From contig CALJHE010000014.1 of assembly GCA_938075675.1 (NCBI GenBank), positions 1 to 64,000 of the forward strand: a stretch of DNA of 64,000 nucleotides. Reading direction: 5' to 3'. Shown here piece after piece: positions 17,417 to 25,541 of the stretch (within the stretch, counting starts at the first letter, position 1; each line of letters begins with the position of its first letter). This DNA is from Candidatus Poseidoniaceae archaeon. Lineage in GTDB: Archaea; Thermoplasmatota; Poseidoniia; Poseidoniales; Poseidoniaceae. The position numbers and the translations under genes were made by a program. A model generated the notes under the pieces. The model was not told the origin of the DNA and searched no databases. It saw only the letters and a program-made list of their open reading frames with translations.

Positions 17417-18241
17417 TCACTGTTTGTGATTGACAATTGTCCCACGGACTGGATTACCAAGCATTGCCGCCAAAACCCGTTCAGGTTTGCCACCGTTGAC
17501 CATAACGACATTGATTCCATGAGCGGCAACATGAGCCCCTCTTGCCGCTTTTAATCCAATACCACCCGTGACATCGATATCGGATTGATGAACGCCTTCA
17601 AACCTAATGTCTGGAGTCCAAACTTCGATAAGATCCTCTTTTGTTGCGTGCTCCGGTGGTATGCGAAGCAATCCGTCAACCCCTCCAACAGCAAAGACGA
17701 GACGTCTTACATTTTCTAATTCCAACGAAAGCCGAACGACTAAGTCGTCGCCCGATAAGATACCAAATTGCTTTTCACCCTCAACATTGACGACGTCACC
17801 AAAGGTGATGTGAACCGTTTTGTCCTTCTGGGTCATGAATTCATCCAGGCTTCCTGTGAAATCAATTCCCGTATTTGTGGCCCACAGGTGAGGTGGATGG
17901 ACAATGCTCTGTATTCCGAAGAATTGCAAGGCATCGCATACATGTTTGTTGAGTTGTAGCATTTCAAGTCGGACTTGTTCTACAGCCTCTTTTTGGCTGG
18001 AAAAAGTACTTTCTTCAGGTGATTCAATGTGAGGGATATACCCCTCATTGAGCCTCCAATTTTTGGCACGTAGGTGTCCGAATGAACCTGCACCGTGTAC
18101 GAGGATGACCTCGAGACCAGCATCATGGCACTTTTCAACGGTCGATGCCAGTTGTTTCAGTACGGGAATGTTCGGTGTACAAAGCGAGGATTTGTCGGTG
18201 ATGAGACCTCCACCCCATTTGATGACCACCCTGTCACGCAT
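17417..18241 (-). CDS. Isopentenyl phosphate kinase
   Basis: Amino-acid-kinase-fold enzyme that phosphorylates isopentenyl phosphate to IPP, the hallmark step of the archaeal modified mevalonate pathway. Motifs seen are the N-terminal lysine/glycine loop VIKWGGGLITDK, the HGAGSFGH segment (whose second histidine is the family-specific catalytic residue) and the C-terminal DVTGGIGLKAARGAH nucleotide loop. At 274 residues the length is normal. It lies directly upstream of the isomerase/GGPP synthase fusion on the same strand, so substrate would pass IP to IPP to DMAPP to GGPP within one transcript (inference from context). Confidence 0.92.
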   Translation of the reverse strand: MRDRVVIKWGGGLITDKSSLCTPNIPVLKQLASTVEKCHDAGLEVILVHGAGSFGHLRAKNWRLNEGYIPHIESPEESTFSSQKEAVEQVRLEMLQLNKHVCDALQFFGIQSIVHPPHLWATNTGIDFTGSLDEFMTQKDKTVHITFGDVVNVEGEKQFGILSGDDLVVRLSLELENVRRLVFAVGGVDGLLRIPPEHATKEDLIEVWTPDIRFEGVHQSDIDVTGGIGLKAARGAHVAAHGINVVMVNGGKPERVLAAMLGNPVRGTIVNHKQ

Positions 18242-18345
18242 GTTACGCCCACTACGAAATCGCTGATGAGCATACCCCTTCAGTTTCTATTCGAATCAAC
18301 ATTTTTTCACCAAGGATTCATGACCCACCGCACCGAGCGACTAAC

Positions 18346-18681
18346 ATGTCCGACGGTCCGTCTCTAAGCGACTTCATGCGTCATCTTCAGGCAATCTTGG
18401 AAGATTCGGAAGAAATACCGAATCGAGAAGACCGCGAAACTCGTCAATTCCAGATTGAATCAGCAATTCAAGAGGCCATTTTGTTTGGTAACCGGTACAA
18501 AGAGTTGCTTGAACATGGAATTGACCCATTTCATTTCGTTCGTTCAATGTCAAACGATGAGCATCCACAACCAGTTTCCAAAGCTGAATCACTCAGTCTT
18601 GGTCATGATCATTGTTCCGGCTGTGGAACTCGTCTTGAGAGGGATCTCGACTTTTGCGCCTCATGTGGGGCAAAGCGGTAA
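18346..18681 (+). CDS. Small zinc-ribbon protein, function unknown
   Basis: Protein of 111 residues with a helical N-terminal part and a C-terminal zinc ribbon, CSGCGTRLERDLDFCASCG, of the two-CxxC type common in archaeal small proteins of unknown role. No other domain is recognised. The start ATG follows an AT-rich region divergent from isopentenyl phosphate kinase. Its stop directly abuts the stop of the convergent kptA gene. Confidence 0.65.
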   Translation: MSDGPSLSDFMRHLQAILEDSEEIPNREDRETRQFQIESAIQEAILFGNRYKELLEHGIDPFHFVRSMSNDEHPQPVSKAESLSLGHDHCSGCGTRLERDLDFCASCGAKR

Positions 18682-19377
18682 TCACTCTTCTTCTTGCTCT
18701 TCAAGTTCCCACTGAGCGATGATTTCCAGAATGATTGGGTCATCTGCCTCAAGTTTGTAAAGGTACTCGCCAGGCATTTCATCGACGAGGAAAACAGTCT
18801 TTCCTGCACGGTAAATGATGTGGCCATCTGCGATTGCACGAACGGTGTCAACTTCCAGAATAGTTGGACGGTGTATTCTCACATGTCCAGCTTCCATAGC
18901 GTTGGAAATACTTCGTGAAAGGTGGATGTGCTTTCGGTCACCTGCAGTAATTCCAAGTTCCATGGTTGTCTCTGCTTGTTCTTCTTCACAAGGCCAGTAC
19001 AGTGCTTCTGGGATTTGGTCGGTAGGGAGGTCCAATTCCAATTCAATGGAGTGGCCGTAGGTTGCTCTGAGCATGTCACCTTCGACTTGGTATCGTCCTT
19101 TGTCGTCCGCGTTTGCGATTGCAGCAAAGTGCCATCCTCGAAGCCAGTGATAGTGTCGGCGTTGCTTGGATATTGATTCAGAAAGTTCCCGAGCGTTGAC
19201 CCAGCCGTTGATATCCATTTCGACATTGAACTTTTCAGGTGCGTGACGAAGAACCAACGCAAGCATACGACCGAGGGAGTTCGATTCCCGGTCGCTCATG
19301 ATGAATTTTCCTTCTTCGTTACAGGTCGGGCAGTTGGCACCTTTGAAGTGTCCGTGGGCTCTACATTGTCGGAGCAT
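18682..19377 (-). CDS. kptA: RNA 2'-phosphotransferase (Tpt1/KptA family)
   Basis: NAD-dependent enzyme that transfers a splice-junction 2'-phosphate from RNA to NAD, giving ADP-ribose 1'',2''-cyclic phosphate. Core motifs are SLGRMLALVLRHAPE (Arg-His of the active site), GWVNARELSE, RATYGHSIE and HIHLSRS. Before the core, residues 4-20 carry a small C/H-rich element (CRAHGHFKGANCPTC), seen in some archaeal members. I chose ATG 19377; the frame extends to 19455 but that part would overlap the thiolase promoter region. What RNA it acts on in archaea is not established. Confidence 0.9.
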   Translation of the reverse strand: MLRQCRAHGHFKGANCPTCNEEGKFIMSDRESNSLGRMLALVLRHAPEKFNVEMDINGWVNARELSESISKQRRHYHWLRGWHFAAIANADDKGRYQVEGDMLRATYGHSIELELDLPTDQIPEALYWPCEEEQAETTMELGITAGDRKHIHLSRSISNAMEAGHVRIHRPTILEVDTVRAIADGHIIYRAGKTVFLVDEMPGEYLYKLEADDPIILEIIAQWELEEQEEE

Positions 19378-19483
19378 GATTGTAGCGGGTGACGGCGCGT
19401 TCTTAGACTCTACGGGTGCTTCACTCGGTTTACGGGCTGAATCGAACCGACTCAATCAAATGCTGGTTCACCTTCGGCGTGTC

Positions 19484-20659
19484 ATGGTTGATGTCGCAGT
19501 CATCGGTGCAGGCCAAACCAAGTATGGTAACCACCAACTCGGTCTCAAAGGGATGTGGGCTGAAGCCGCAGAAAATGCATTTGCTAGTGTTGACCAAAAT
19601 TTCGACCCACGTCAAGTGGATGAAGCATTCATTGGCAGCGTGGCTTTCGGCGGCGGTCAACTTGGTAATACCGCCGCTCTGCTAACTGAACATTCCGGAA
19701 TGGAAGGCGTGGCAGTACGTCGAGTGGAGAACGCATGTGCATCTTCCGGCTTTGCATTGCGGGATGCTTGGATGGCCATCAAAAGTGGACAAGCCGATAT
19801 TGTGGTTGCTGGTGGCATCGAAAAAATGAATGATCTTTCACCAGAACGTAAGCGGTTTTGGCTCGGCGTTTCTGGTGATACTGAATGGGAACGTCTGGCA
19901 GGTCTTACCTTCCCTGGCACTTATGCCCTCATGGCTCGACGGCATTTCCACGAACATCAATCCTCACATGACGATTTGGTACACATCAGCGTCAAAAACC
20001 ACAAGCATGGTTTTGAAAATCAGCAGGCACACCTTCGCAAGCAGGTTTCCTTTGAGAAAGCAGCGGGTGGATTCATGGTCGCAGATCCCCTGACGCTCTA
20101 CGATTGTTGCCCAACTTCAGATGGCGCGTCATGCGTGATTTTGGCTGCAGACCATGTTGTGCGTCAATTTACCGATGACCCCGTCTGGGTACGCTCATCC
20201 GGTGCTGGATCGGACAGGCTCGCACTGCACGACCGTCCTTCAATCACCCAGTTAGTAGCGACTCAAAAGGCTTCGAAATCGGCTTATTCTGCTGCAGGGA
20301 TAACTGCTCGTGATGTTGATTTGGCCGAAGTCCACGATTGTTTCACAATTGCTGAAATGATTGCAACTGAAGACCTTGGCTTTGCTGATTCTGGTCAGGG
20401 CGGAATCTTTGCCCGCAACGGTGAAGGTATTCGCAATGAAGGTTCAGTTTGCCTCAACCCGAGTGGAGGTCTCAAATCGAAGGGCCATCCGCTTGGTGCC
20501 ACCGGTACTGGGCAGGCAGTGGAAGTGTTCAAGCAACTGCGTGGATCTGTCGAGTCTGAGCGACAAGTTCGTGATGCCGAAATAGGTCTCACTCACAACG
20601 TCGGTGGTTCTGGTGCAACATGTGCAGTCCACATATTTGGGAGGGATCGAAATGAGTGA
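19484..20659 (+). CDS. Acetyl-CoA C-acetyltransferase (SCP2-type thiolase)
   Basis: Thiolase of the archaeal SCP2-like type, 391 residues. The nucleophilic cysteine lies in VENACASSG (Cys85); the later active-site segments are AEVHDCFTIAE and LKSKGHPLGATG, and the chain ends in NVGGSGATCAVHI. In archaea this thiolase makes acetoacetyl-CoA for the mevalonate pathway in a channelling complex with a DUF35 protein and HMG-CoA synthase. A DUF35-like gene overlaps its 3' end by eight bases, supporting that role, although HMG-CoA synthase is not in the window. ATG 19484 starts the conserved strand VDVAVIGAGQT; the longer frame from 19298 is antisense to kptA. Confidence 0.9.
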   Translation: MVDVAVIGAGQTKYGNHQLGLKGMWAEAAENAFASVDQNFDPRQVDEAFIGSVAFGGGQLGNTAALLTEHSGMEGVAVRRVENACASSGFALRDAWMAIKSGQADIVVAGGIEKMNDLSPERKRFWLGVSGDTEWERLAGLTFPGTYALMARRHFHEHQSSHDDLVHISVKNHKHGFENQQAHLRKQVSFEKAAGGFMVADPLTLYDCCPTSDGASCVILAADHVVRQFTDDPVWVRSSGAGSDRLALHDRPSITQLVATQKASKSAYSAAGITARDVDLAEVHDCFTIAEMIATEDLGFADSGQGGIFARNGEGIRNEGSVCLNPSGGLKSKGHPLGATGTGQAVEVFKQLRGSVESERQVRDAEIGLTHNVGGSGATCAVHIFGRDRNE

Positions 20660-21503
20660 GACAACTGAATGGAAGGGATACTTACTCTCGTACTCGAACG
20701 GTTCACTGTTCCTTCAGTCCCCTTACATCCATGACGGTTTAACAGTGTACGGACCAGACAGTGATTCTACAACGATGGCAGTGGCGGGAATCCAATATTT
20801 GCATGCGCAAGGCCAGAAGTTCACCACCATCCGTCTACCAAATTCGATTGATGCTCAAGTGGTCTACATGTCAACATCGGTTGACTCGCCTCAGCGAAAC
20901 GAAGAACTCGATGATGAGGTTGTTGACTGGCATTTAATCGACGGTGAAGAGGCTACATTGGTACTTTCTCAATCGAATGATGAACACTTTGAGTTCGTTG
21001 AACCAAGCGGCACTGAACTCATGGATGCTGATTTATTCAAGGACATGAATGCCGCTTGGGAGCAAGAGTGTTCCCCTCAGCATGTATCGCAGGGTGCGTA
21101 TGTTTCTCAATCGCAATACCATGAAGGAGGTGCAGCCCGGCTTTCACTCGCATCACAGAAATTTGCTGGCAAAACCATATGGCCACCTCGTCAAATGGAT
21201 TTTTCCGGAGCACGTCTTCCACCGGAAGATGCCCTTCTCGCAGATGCTGCCACCGTCGAATCGTGGACGAAATTGAGTGCTGCTGGCGCTCCCTCTGAAT
21301 TCTCCCTCCGTGCGCCTATATTGGGTGGCGTTCAGACGGTTCTCGTCAAATTTGAGGAAGGTCCGCGGGGCGTTTTTTTGGTTTGTGATGATGTCGATTA
21401 TTCTCCTCGCATTGGCGACCAAGTTCATTTTGGGGTTCGTCGCATTTACGCTCAAGAAGGCTTGATACGCTATGGTCTCAAAGCCATTCCACATTCAGTT
21501 TAA
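20652..21503 (+). CDS. DUF35-like acyl-CoA-binding protein, zinc site lost, long N-terminal extension
   Basis: The last ~125 of 283 residues resemble a DUF35 protein: QKFAGKTIWPPRQ (compare the FPPR-type start of the family), a helix with SWTKLSA, then an OB-fold-like part with EFSLRAP and GDQVHFGVRRI. The usual four-cysteine rubredoxin-like zinc site is missing; the protein has only Cys140 and Cys245. Residues 1-157 form an extension I do not recognise, beta-rich at first and acidic later. ATG 20652 follows GGGAGGG and overlaps the thiolase stop, so the two are translationally coupled. The likely role is CoA-ester handling beside the thiolase; the remote family call is uncertain. Confidence 0.65.
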   Translation: MSETTEWKGYLLSYSNGSLFLQSPYIHDGLTVYGPDSDSTTMAVAGIQYLHAQGQKFTTIRLPNSIDAQVVYMSTSVDSPQRNEELDDEVVDWHLIDGEEATLVLSQSNDEHFEFVEPSGTELMDADLFKDMNAAWEQECSPQHVSQGAYVSQSQYHEGGAARLSLASQKFAGKTIWPPRQMDFSGARLPPEDALLADAATVESWTKLSAAGAPSEFSLRAPILGGVQTVLVKFEEGPRGVFLVCDDVDYSPRIGDQVHFGVRRIYAQEGLIRYGLKAIPHSV

Positions 21504-21564
21504 TGCAGAGTTTTCAAACTCTCTCTCCAAAGCCTTGATAGAAAACCATTGTTGTGGGCGTTAC

Positions 21565-22581
21565 ATGGCAGGATTTGGTAACATACGGAAAGGACGACGC
21601 GAAGCCGTAGACAATCTTGCTTTCACCGAAGGTGGAGACTGCCCAAGATGTGGTGGAGAATCTCAACCTTCGACGATGAATGGATACCTGAGCTGTGTAG
21701 CGTGCCAGCATGAGTGGAAAGACCCTAATCACGTTGATTCCTCGGGTCCTATTGAAATTCCAACTTACCACCAAGACCGTGCCAAAATCGAAGAATTCCG
21801 TAAGGAGGTCGAAAGCGGAGGCCTCGCTGGCGTTCTCGGCGTTGACAGTAATTTATCCGATGAACAACAAGCATCGCTTGCTCGTCTTGAAGACAAGTGG
21901 ATGTCCGGCATGAAGGGGCATTACAACACAGCGACCGAGGAACGCAAGCCGCTTATGATTAGTTTCGACGACGACGATAACATCGTATCGACAGAAGTTG
22001 CAGCACTTACAATCGTTGCAAACGGCTTTGACGGTGGCGAAGAAATACGCCTTGAATATCCTGGTAAAGGTACTGAGTTCTATTGCTTCAATGTTTCTGA
22101 TCCCCATGGTTGGAGGCGTGGTGCCTCATCACAAGACACCGCTCGTTCAATTGCAAATGTAATCAACAACAATTCCAATTTGGTCTATGCCAATATCGAA
22201 GGTGCGAGAATTTCGTTTGAATTAAGGAGTGAGGATTTGAAACCCGAATCGCTTGTTCTGTTTGTCGATGACCCCGGAGGCACGGATATTGTTGCTGAGA
22301 AAAACGGAGTCGTATTGGATGCCCGAAACCTGCAAGATTTCGAGGATTACCGTAGTATTGTAGAACTGGTATTGGAAGATGGAATCATCTCGCCAAGCGA
22401 AGATCAACTGCTTTGGTCCATGCGTCAGCAACTTGGAATTGACGATGTTTACCATGTTCAAATGGTATTGGAAATGTTTGGCGAGGATACACTCAAAGAA
22501 TGCACATCATGCGGTTCGATGGCTCGTCTTTATCCTGAATATGCTGCATGGTATTGTCAGCCCTGTGAAGAATGGTGTTAA
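21565..22581 (+). CDS. Uncharacterised protein with zinc ribbons at both ends
   Basis: Protein of 338 residues that I do not recognise. It has an N-terminal zinc ribbon (CPRCGGESQ ... CVACQHEW, residues about 25-55) and a second at the C-terminus (CTSCGSMARL ... CQPCEEWC). Between them lie a helical region, a beta-rich domain beginning MISFDDDDNIVSTEVAALT, and a helical part with EDGIISPSEDQLLW that hints at a calcium-binding-like or TerB-like helix pair, without proof. No signal peptide or membrane segment is seen. ATG 21565 opens the conserved-looking MAGFGNIRKGRRE. A hairpin with a T-run follows the stop. Confidence 0.65.
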   Translation: MAGFGNIRKGRREAVDNLAFTEGGDCPRCGGESQPSTMNGYLSCVACQHEWKDPNHVDSSGPIEIPTYHQDRAKIEEFRKEVESGGLAGVLGVDSNLSDEQQASLARLEDKWMSGMKGHYNTATEERKPLMISFDDDDNIVSTEVAALTIVANGFDGGEEIRLEYPGKGTEFYCFNVSDPHGWRRGASSQDTARSIANVINNNSNLVYANIEGARISFELRSEDLKPESLVLFVDDPGGTDIVAEKNGVVLDARNLQDFEDYRSIVELVLEDGIISPSEDQLLWSMRQQLGIDDVYHVQMVLEMFGEDTLKECTSCGSMARLYPEYAAWYCQPCEEWC

Positions 22582-22582
22582 T

Positions 22583-22616
22583 TTCTTCGACATTATGTTG
22601 AAGAATTGCATTTTTT
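22583..22616 (+). terminator. Hairpin plus T-run after 21565-22581
   Basis: Immediately after the stop codon, bases 22583-22605 form a near-perfect inverted repeat (arms TTCTTCGACAT and ATGTTGAAGAA with one G-T wobble), followed by six T residues at 22611-22616. This is consistent with an intrinsic or T-rich archaeal terminator separating the zinc-ribbon gene from the actin-like gene. The fold was worked out by eye. Confidence 0.45.
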
Positions 22617-22690
22617 CAACCTCAACTGCGTTTCTAACTGCGTGGCATTCTTCATAAGGTAGTTCACAATGGGAAGGGTAGGCGAGTGTT

Positions 22691-23716
22691 ATGGCAGAAG
22701 ACGTATTGTATATTGGAATTGATTTGGGAACCTTCCGTTCGGTTATGGTTTCATCCGACACCCACGAAGTGGAAGAGTTGACCGTTATCGGAACTCCGAA
22801 AGACCCGATTGCCCGAAATTTCCTCAAGCGAGATGTTCTCTTTGGCGAAGAAGCACTCAAAAACCGACTTGCACTCAACCTTTTCCGACCTCTCGAACTC
22901 GGTGTCATCAAAGATACCCAAGAAGACCGTGAATTCATTGCACACTTTATCACTCACCTTATCGGACTTTCTGACCCTGAAGACTATGACCGTGTGGTCG
23001 CAGTTATTGGCGCTCCTGCTGAAGCAAGTTACGTCGACAAGACTGCAATTTTCGATGCTGCAGCAGGTTCAGTTAACGCCGCTATGATTATCTCTGAACC
23101 ATTCGCTGTTGCTTATGCCCTTGACATGATTGAGCACACTCTCGTCATTGACATCGGGGCCGGAACCGCAGACCTTTGCCGTGTTTACGGTACAATCCCA
23201 GGTCCTGGCGACCAAATGCACACTGGGCACGCTGGTGACTTCGTTGACCGTAAAATCATCGAGGAAGTTCAATCTAAGTACAGCGGTGCACAAATTACCA
23301 AGGATATGGCTCGCCGATGGAAGGAGCAGTATTCCTTTGTAGGAACTGCCTCCCCAGACGAACCAGTTATGGTTGACTTCTCTATTGAAGGAAAAGCAAT
23401 GAATCTCGATATCACCGACTGTATCCAGCGAGCATGCGAATCCATCGTAGACCCTATTGTAGAGAACGTCAAGGAATTGATTTCTGGCTCAAACCCTGAG
23501 TATCACGACCAATTCCGTCGAAACATGGTTCTCGCTGGTGGCGGTTCAGGAATCAAAGGCCTCGGTGCCATGATCGAACGCAAACTCTCGGACATGGGCG
23601 ATGTCAATGTACACGTCGTAGATGACCCGGTACGCTTGGGCGCAATGGGTGGCCTTCGACTTGCCATGGAAGTTCCCGAAGAAATGTGGAAGAACCTCAC
23701 TCTCGCTTCACGCTGA
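22691..23716 (+). CDS. Actin-like ATPase (MreB/MamK/Hsp70-fold)
   Basis: 341-residue protein of the actin/Hsp70 ATPase superfamily. The five-part nucleotide site is visible as phosphate-1 IGIDLGTFRS, connect-1 in ISEPFAVAYAL, phosphate-2 VIDIGAGTADLC and the adenosine motif MVLAGGGSGIKGLG. Length and the absence of a DnaK substrate domain point to a filament-forming MreB/MamK/ParM-like protein, not a chaperone. It is not a crenactin or eukaryotic-type actin by its motifs. No mreC/mreD, ParR or partition site is nearby; the neighbours are a zinc-ribbon protein and a membrane protein of unknown function. Role in cell shape or positioning is therefore inference. Confidence 0.8.
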   Translation: MAEDVLYIGIDLGTFRSVMVSSDTHEVEELTVIGTPKDPIARNFLKRDVLFGEEALKNRLALNLFRPLELGVIKDTQEDREFIAHFITHLIGLSDPEDYDRVVAVIGAPAEASYVDKTAIFDAAAGSVNAAMIISEPFAVAYALDMIEHTLVIDIGAGTADLCRVYGTIPGPGDQMHTGHAGDFVDRKIIEEVQSKYSGAQITKDMARRWKEQYSFVGTASPDEPVMVDFSIEGKAMNLDITDCIQRACESIVDPIVENVKELISGSNPEYHDQFRRNMVLAGGGSGIKGLGAMIERKLSDMGDVNVHVVDDPVRLGAMGGLRLAMEVPEEMWKNLTLASR

Positions 23717-23845
23717 GATTGATACTTCGGATGACTTGCGCAGCATGACGCTGAGTCCGCTGCCTCAGATGAACGGTGTTGAAAGTTACAAAAAGGTTCA
23801 TTTCTTTGGAGGAATCTCTTTCTACAACAATGCTAACATTGGTGC

Positions 23846-24646
23846 ATGGATGATTCCATTTCCATAGTCGAGTCATTCAATCCGCCCCCTCCAAAGGTGA
23901 CTCTTGAGAAGGATATTGCCCTTTCAGGTGTCGAAGCCGTTGCACATGTAACTCGGGCTGAACAGCCATTCGAGGGAGTTCGTGAAAGTGATTCGGGCCA
24001 GCAACAGTGGGCTTGGTTTTTGGGCGGACTTTTCCTTCTCCCTTTATTCGTGGGGTTTGCAAGTGCATCCCTTGCTATGATTGGAGATTCAGGTTTGTTT
24101 ACCTCCTATTCTTCAGATGAACCTTCCTTGGAGGAGGATGCATCCTTTGCAGGCGAGGCCTATTCCGTTCGTAGTTTTTACATGTCTTCGGGGTTTGAGG
24201 ACACATTCGCTGCACAAAGTTTCTGGGATTTGACATTTGAAACGGAGACCTGGGAGGCCTACATTTCGGGTTCCGGGTCAAAGGATGAACGTGGTTTTGA
24301 TCAACAATCGATAATGGACGACAATGGCTACACTTGGTGGATCGCAGATATACACTACCAAGACTTTGATGTCTCAGTTTACATTACGCAAGTAGAAAAC
24401 GCTGTGTTCATTGCCTTTCCTTCATCAAGTTCTGAACCAACATACGCTCACTACTACTGGAATGACTCGGGAGGAATATTTGATTTGAGTTCACTTGCAG
24501 TTTTGATTTGGCCCATATCGGTAATTGCTGGGATTACGTGGGGCTTCTCTAAAAATCACCCTGCCTTTGCCTATGGCGTGATGGTTTGGGGATCAATTGT
24601 ACTCCTCGGGACAGGATTCTTGGCGCTACTGGCCTACGCATTTTAA
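23846..24646 (+). CDS. Membrane protein, function unknown
   Basis: Protein of 266 residues with a cytoplasm-like N-terminal part, a first membrane segment near residues 52-74 (WAWFLGGLFLLPLFVGFAS), an acidic, aromatic extracytoplasmic domain of about 120 residues, and two closing segments (LAVLIWPISVIAGITWGF and VMVWGSIVLLGTGFLALL). No known domain is recognised. It is convergent with an unknown gene at 24698, with a hairpin in between. Confidence 0.65.
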   Translation: MDDSISIVESFNPPPPKVTLEKDIALSGVEAVAHVTRAEQPFEGVRESDSGQQQWAWFLGGLFLLPLFVGFASASLAMIGDSGLFTSYSSDEPSLEEDASFAGEAYSVRSFYMSSGFEDTFAAQSFWDLTFETETWEAYISGSGSKDERGFDQQSIMDDNGYTWWIADIHYQDFDVSVYITQVENAVFIAFPSSSSEPTYAHYYWNDSGGIFDLSSLAVLIWPISVIAGITWGFSKNHPAFAYGVMVWGSIVLLGTGFLALLAYAF

Positions 24647-24654
24647 ATTGGGTA

Positions 24655-24679
24655 ACACCTGTGATTTGAACACAGGTGT
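24655..24679. terminator. Perfect 9-bp hairpin between convergent genes
   Basis: The only gapped convergent junction in the window (24647-24697) contains the inverted repeat ACACCTGTG, a 7-base loop, and CACAGGTGT. It sits eight bases after one stop codon and 18 before the other, so it could act as a two-way terminator. There is no long T-run on either side, so processing or mRNA stabilisation are alternatives. Confidence 0.5.
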
Positions 24680-24697
24680 GCTGAATGGAATATTTAC

Positions 24698-25540
24698 CTA
24701 CTGCTCATTTAGCCAAGTATTCCATGCTTGGGCAACTTGGTCTTTTTCGATGTTTGAGTTGACACCTGCCATACTTCCAAAGAACTTTGTCATAAGTACA
24801 GGAGTTACGGTATCACCTATTTTGACGTGCCCCATCCGAAGTTCTGTACCATGCTTTACCCCGGGATTCGTTTCAGTAAAGTCGCCATATGCAAACAGTC
24901 GTTCAACGATGACCCATCCTGACTTTCCCGTGACCTGAATCCATTTTGGTTTGATTTTTTTGATGATTGCCTCAATCATACGCATATTAGCCTGAAGTGC
25001 AGGGTCAGTCTCAATGAGGTCAGCTAGATGTTCCGGATTCAGACCGGTTTTATGAGAAAAATATTGCACTGTATCAACTTCAATCAAATGCTTATGACAA
25101 ACCATTTGCTGCCAATCCTGTGATGTAAAATTCGAAACTGTTTCCGTGAACCAATGTTTACCCAGCCAGCTTCCATACTTGTTGAAGTATCGACGGTTCC
25201 GTTCTTCGCGGAGGAAATATTGATTTTGGAACAGCAACCACTCTTTCAAATCATCGGTATTGTTCGAAACCCGGTATTTTTGAAGGCATTTGGTCGGTAG
25301 TTCGATGTTTACACGCTGGAACTTTTCATCAAAATTGCGTTTCGGGTTGATGCCCAAGAGAAGAATACATTCACCCGGAGAGACATTATCTATGTCTCCA
25401 ACATATGTATGTGGAGGTACACTTGGATCAAGCATTGAGTCTCCCTTGAGGTTAAGTGCTCGGTTCAATCGAGCGACAGCTACTTCGTGATCTTGTTCGA
25501 TAACAGTTAGCCATTCGTGCATGACCATTCCAAGCACCAT
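24698..25540 (-). CDS. Uncharacterised protein downstream of proS
   Basis: Soluble protein of about 280 residues that I do not recognise with confidence. A hydrophobic strand ending in GINP (CILLLGINPKRNFDEKFQR) followed by an aromatic helix region (YFNKYGSWLGKHWFTE) and a later strand KPKWIQVTGKSGW recall the first and last motifs of uracil-DNA-glycosylase-fold proteins, but the match is weak and no catalytic residue is certain. The start is uncertain: ATG 25540 nearly touches the proS stop (TGAGATG), with alternatives at 25558 and 25528. Co-transcription with proS is likely. Confidence 0.6.
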   Translation of the reverse strand: MVLGMVMHEWLTVIEQDHEVAVARLNRALNLKGDSMLDPSVPPHTYVGDIDNVSPGECILLLGINPKRNFDEKFQRVNIELPTKCLQKYRVSNNTDDLKEWLLFQNQYFLREERNRRYFNKYGSWLGKHWFTETVSNFTSQDWQQMVCHKHLIEVDTVQYFSHKTGLNPEHLADLIETDPALQANMRMIEAIIKKIKPKWIQVTGKSGWVIVERLFAYGDFTETNPGVKHGTELRMGHVKIGDTVTPVLMTKFFGSMAGVNSNIEKDQVAQAWNTWLNEQ

Positions 25541-25541
25541 C

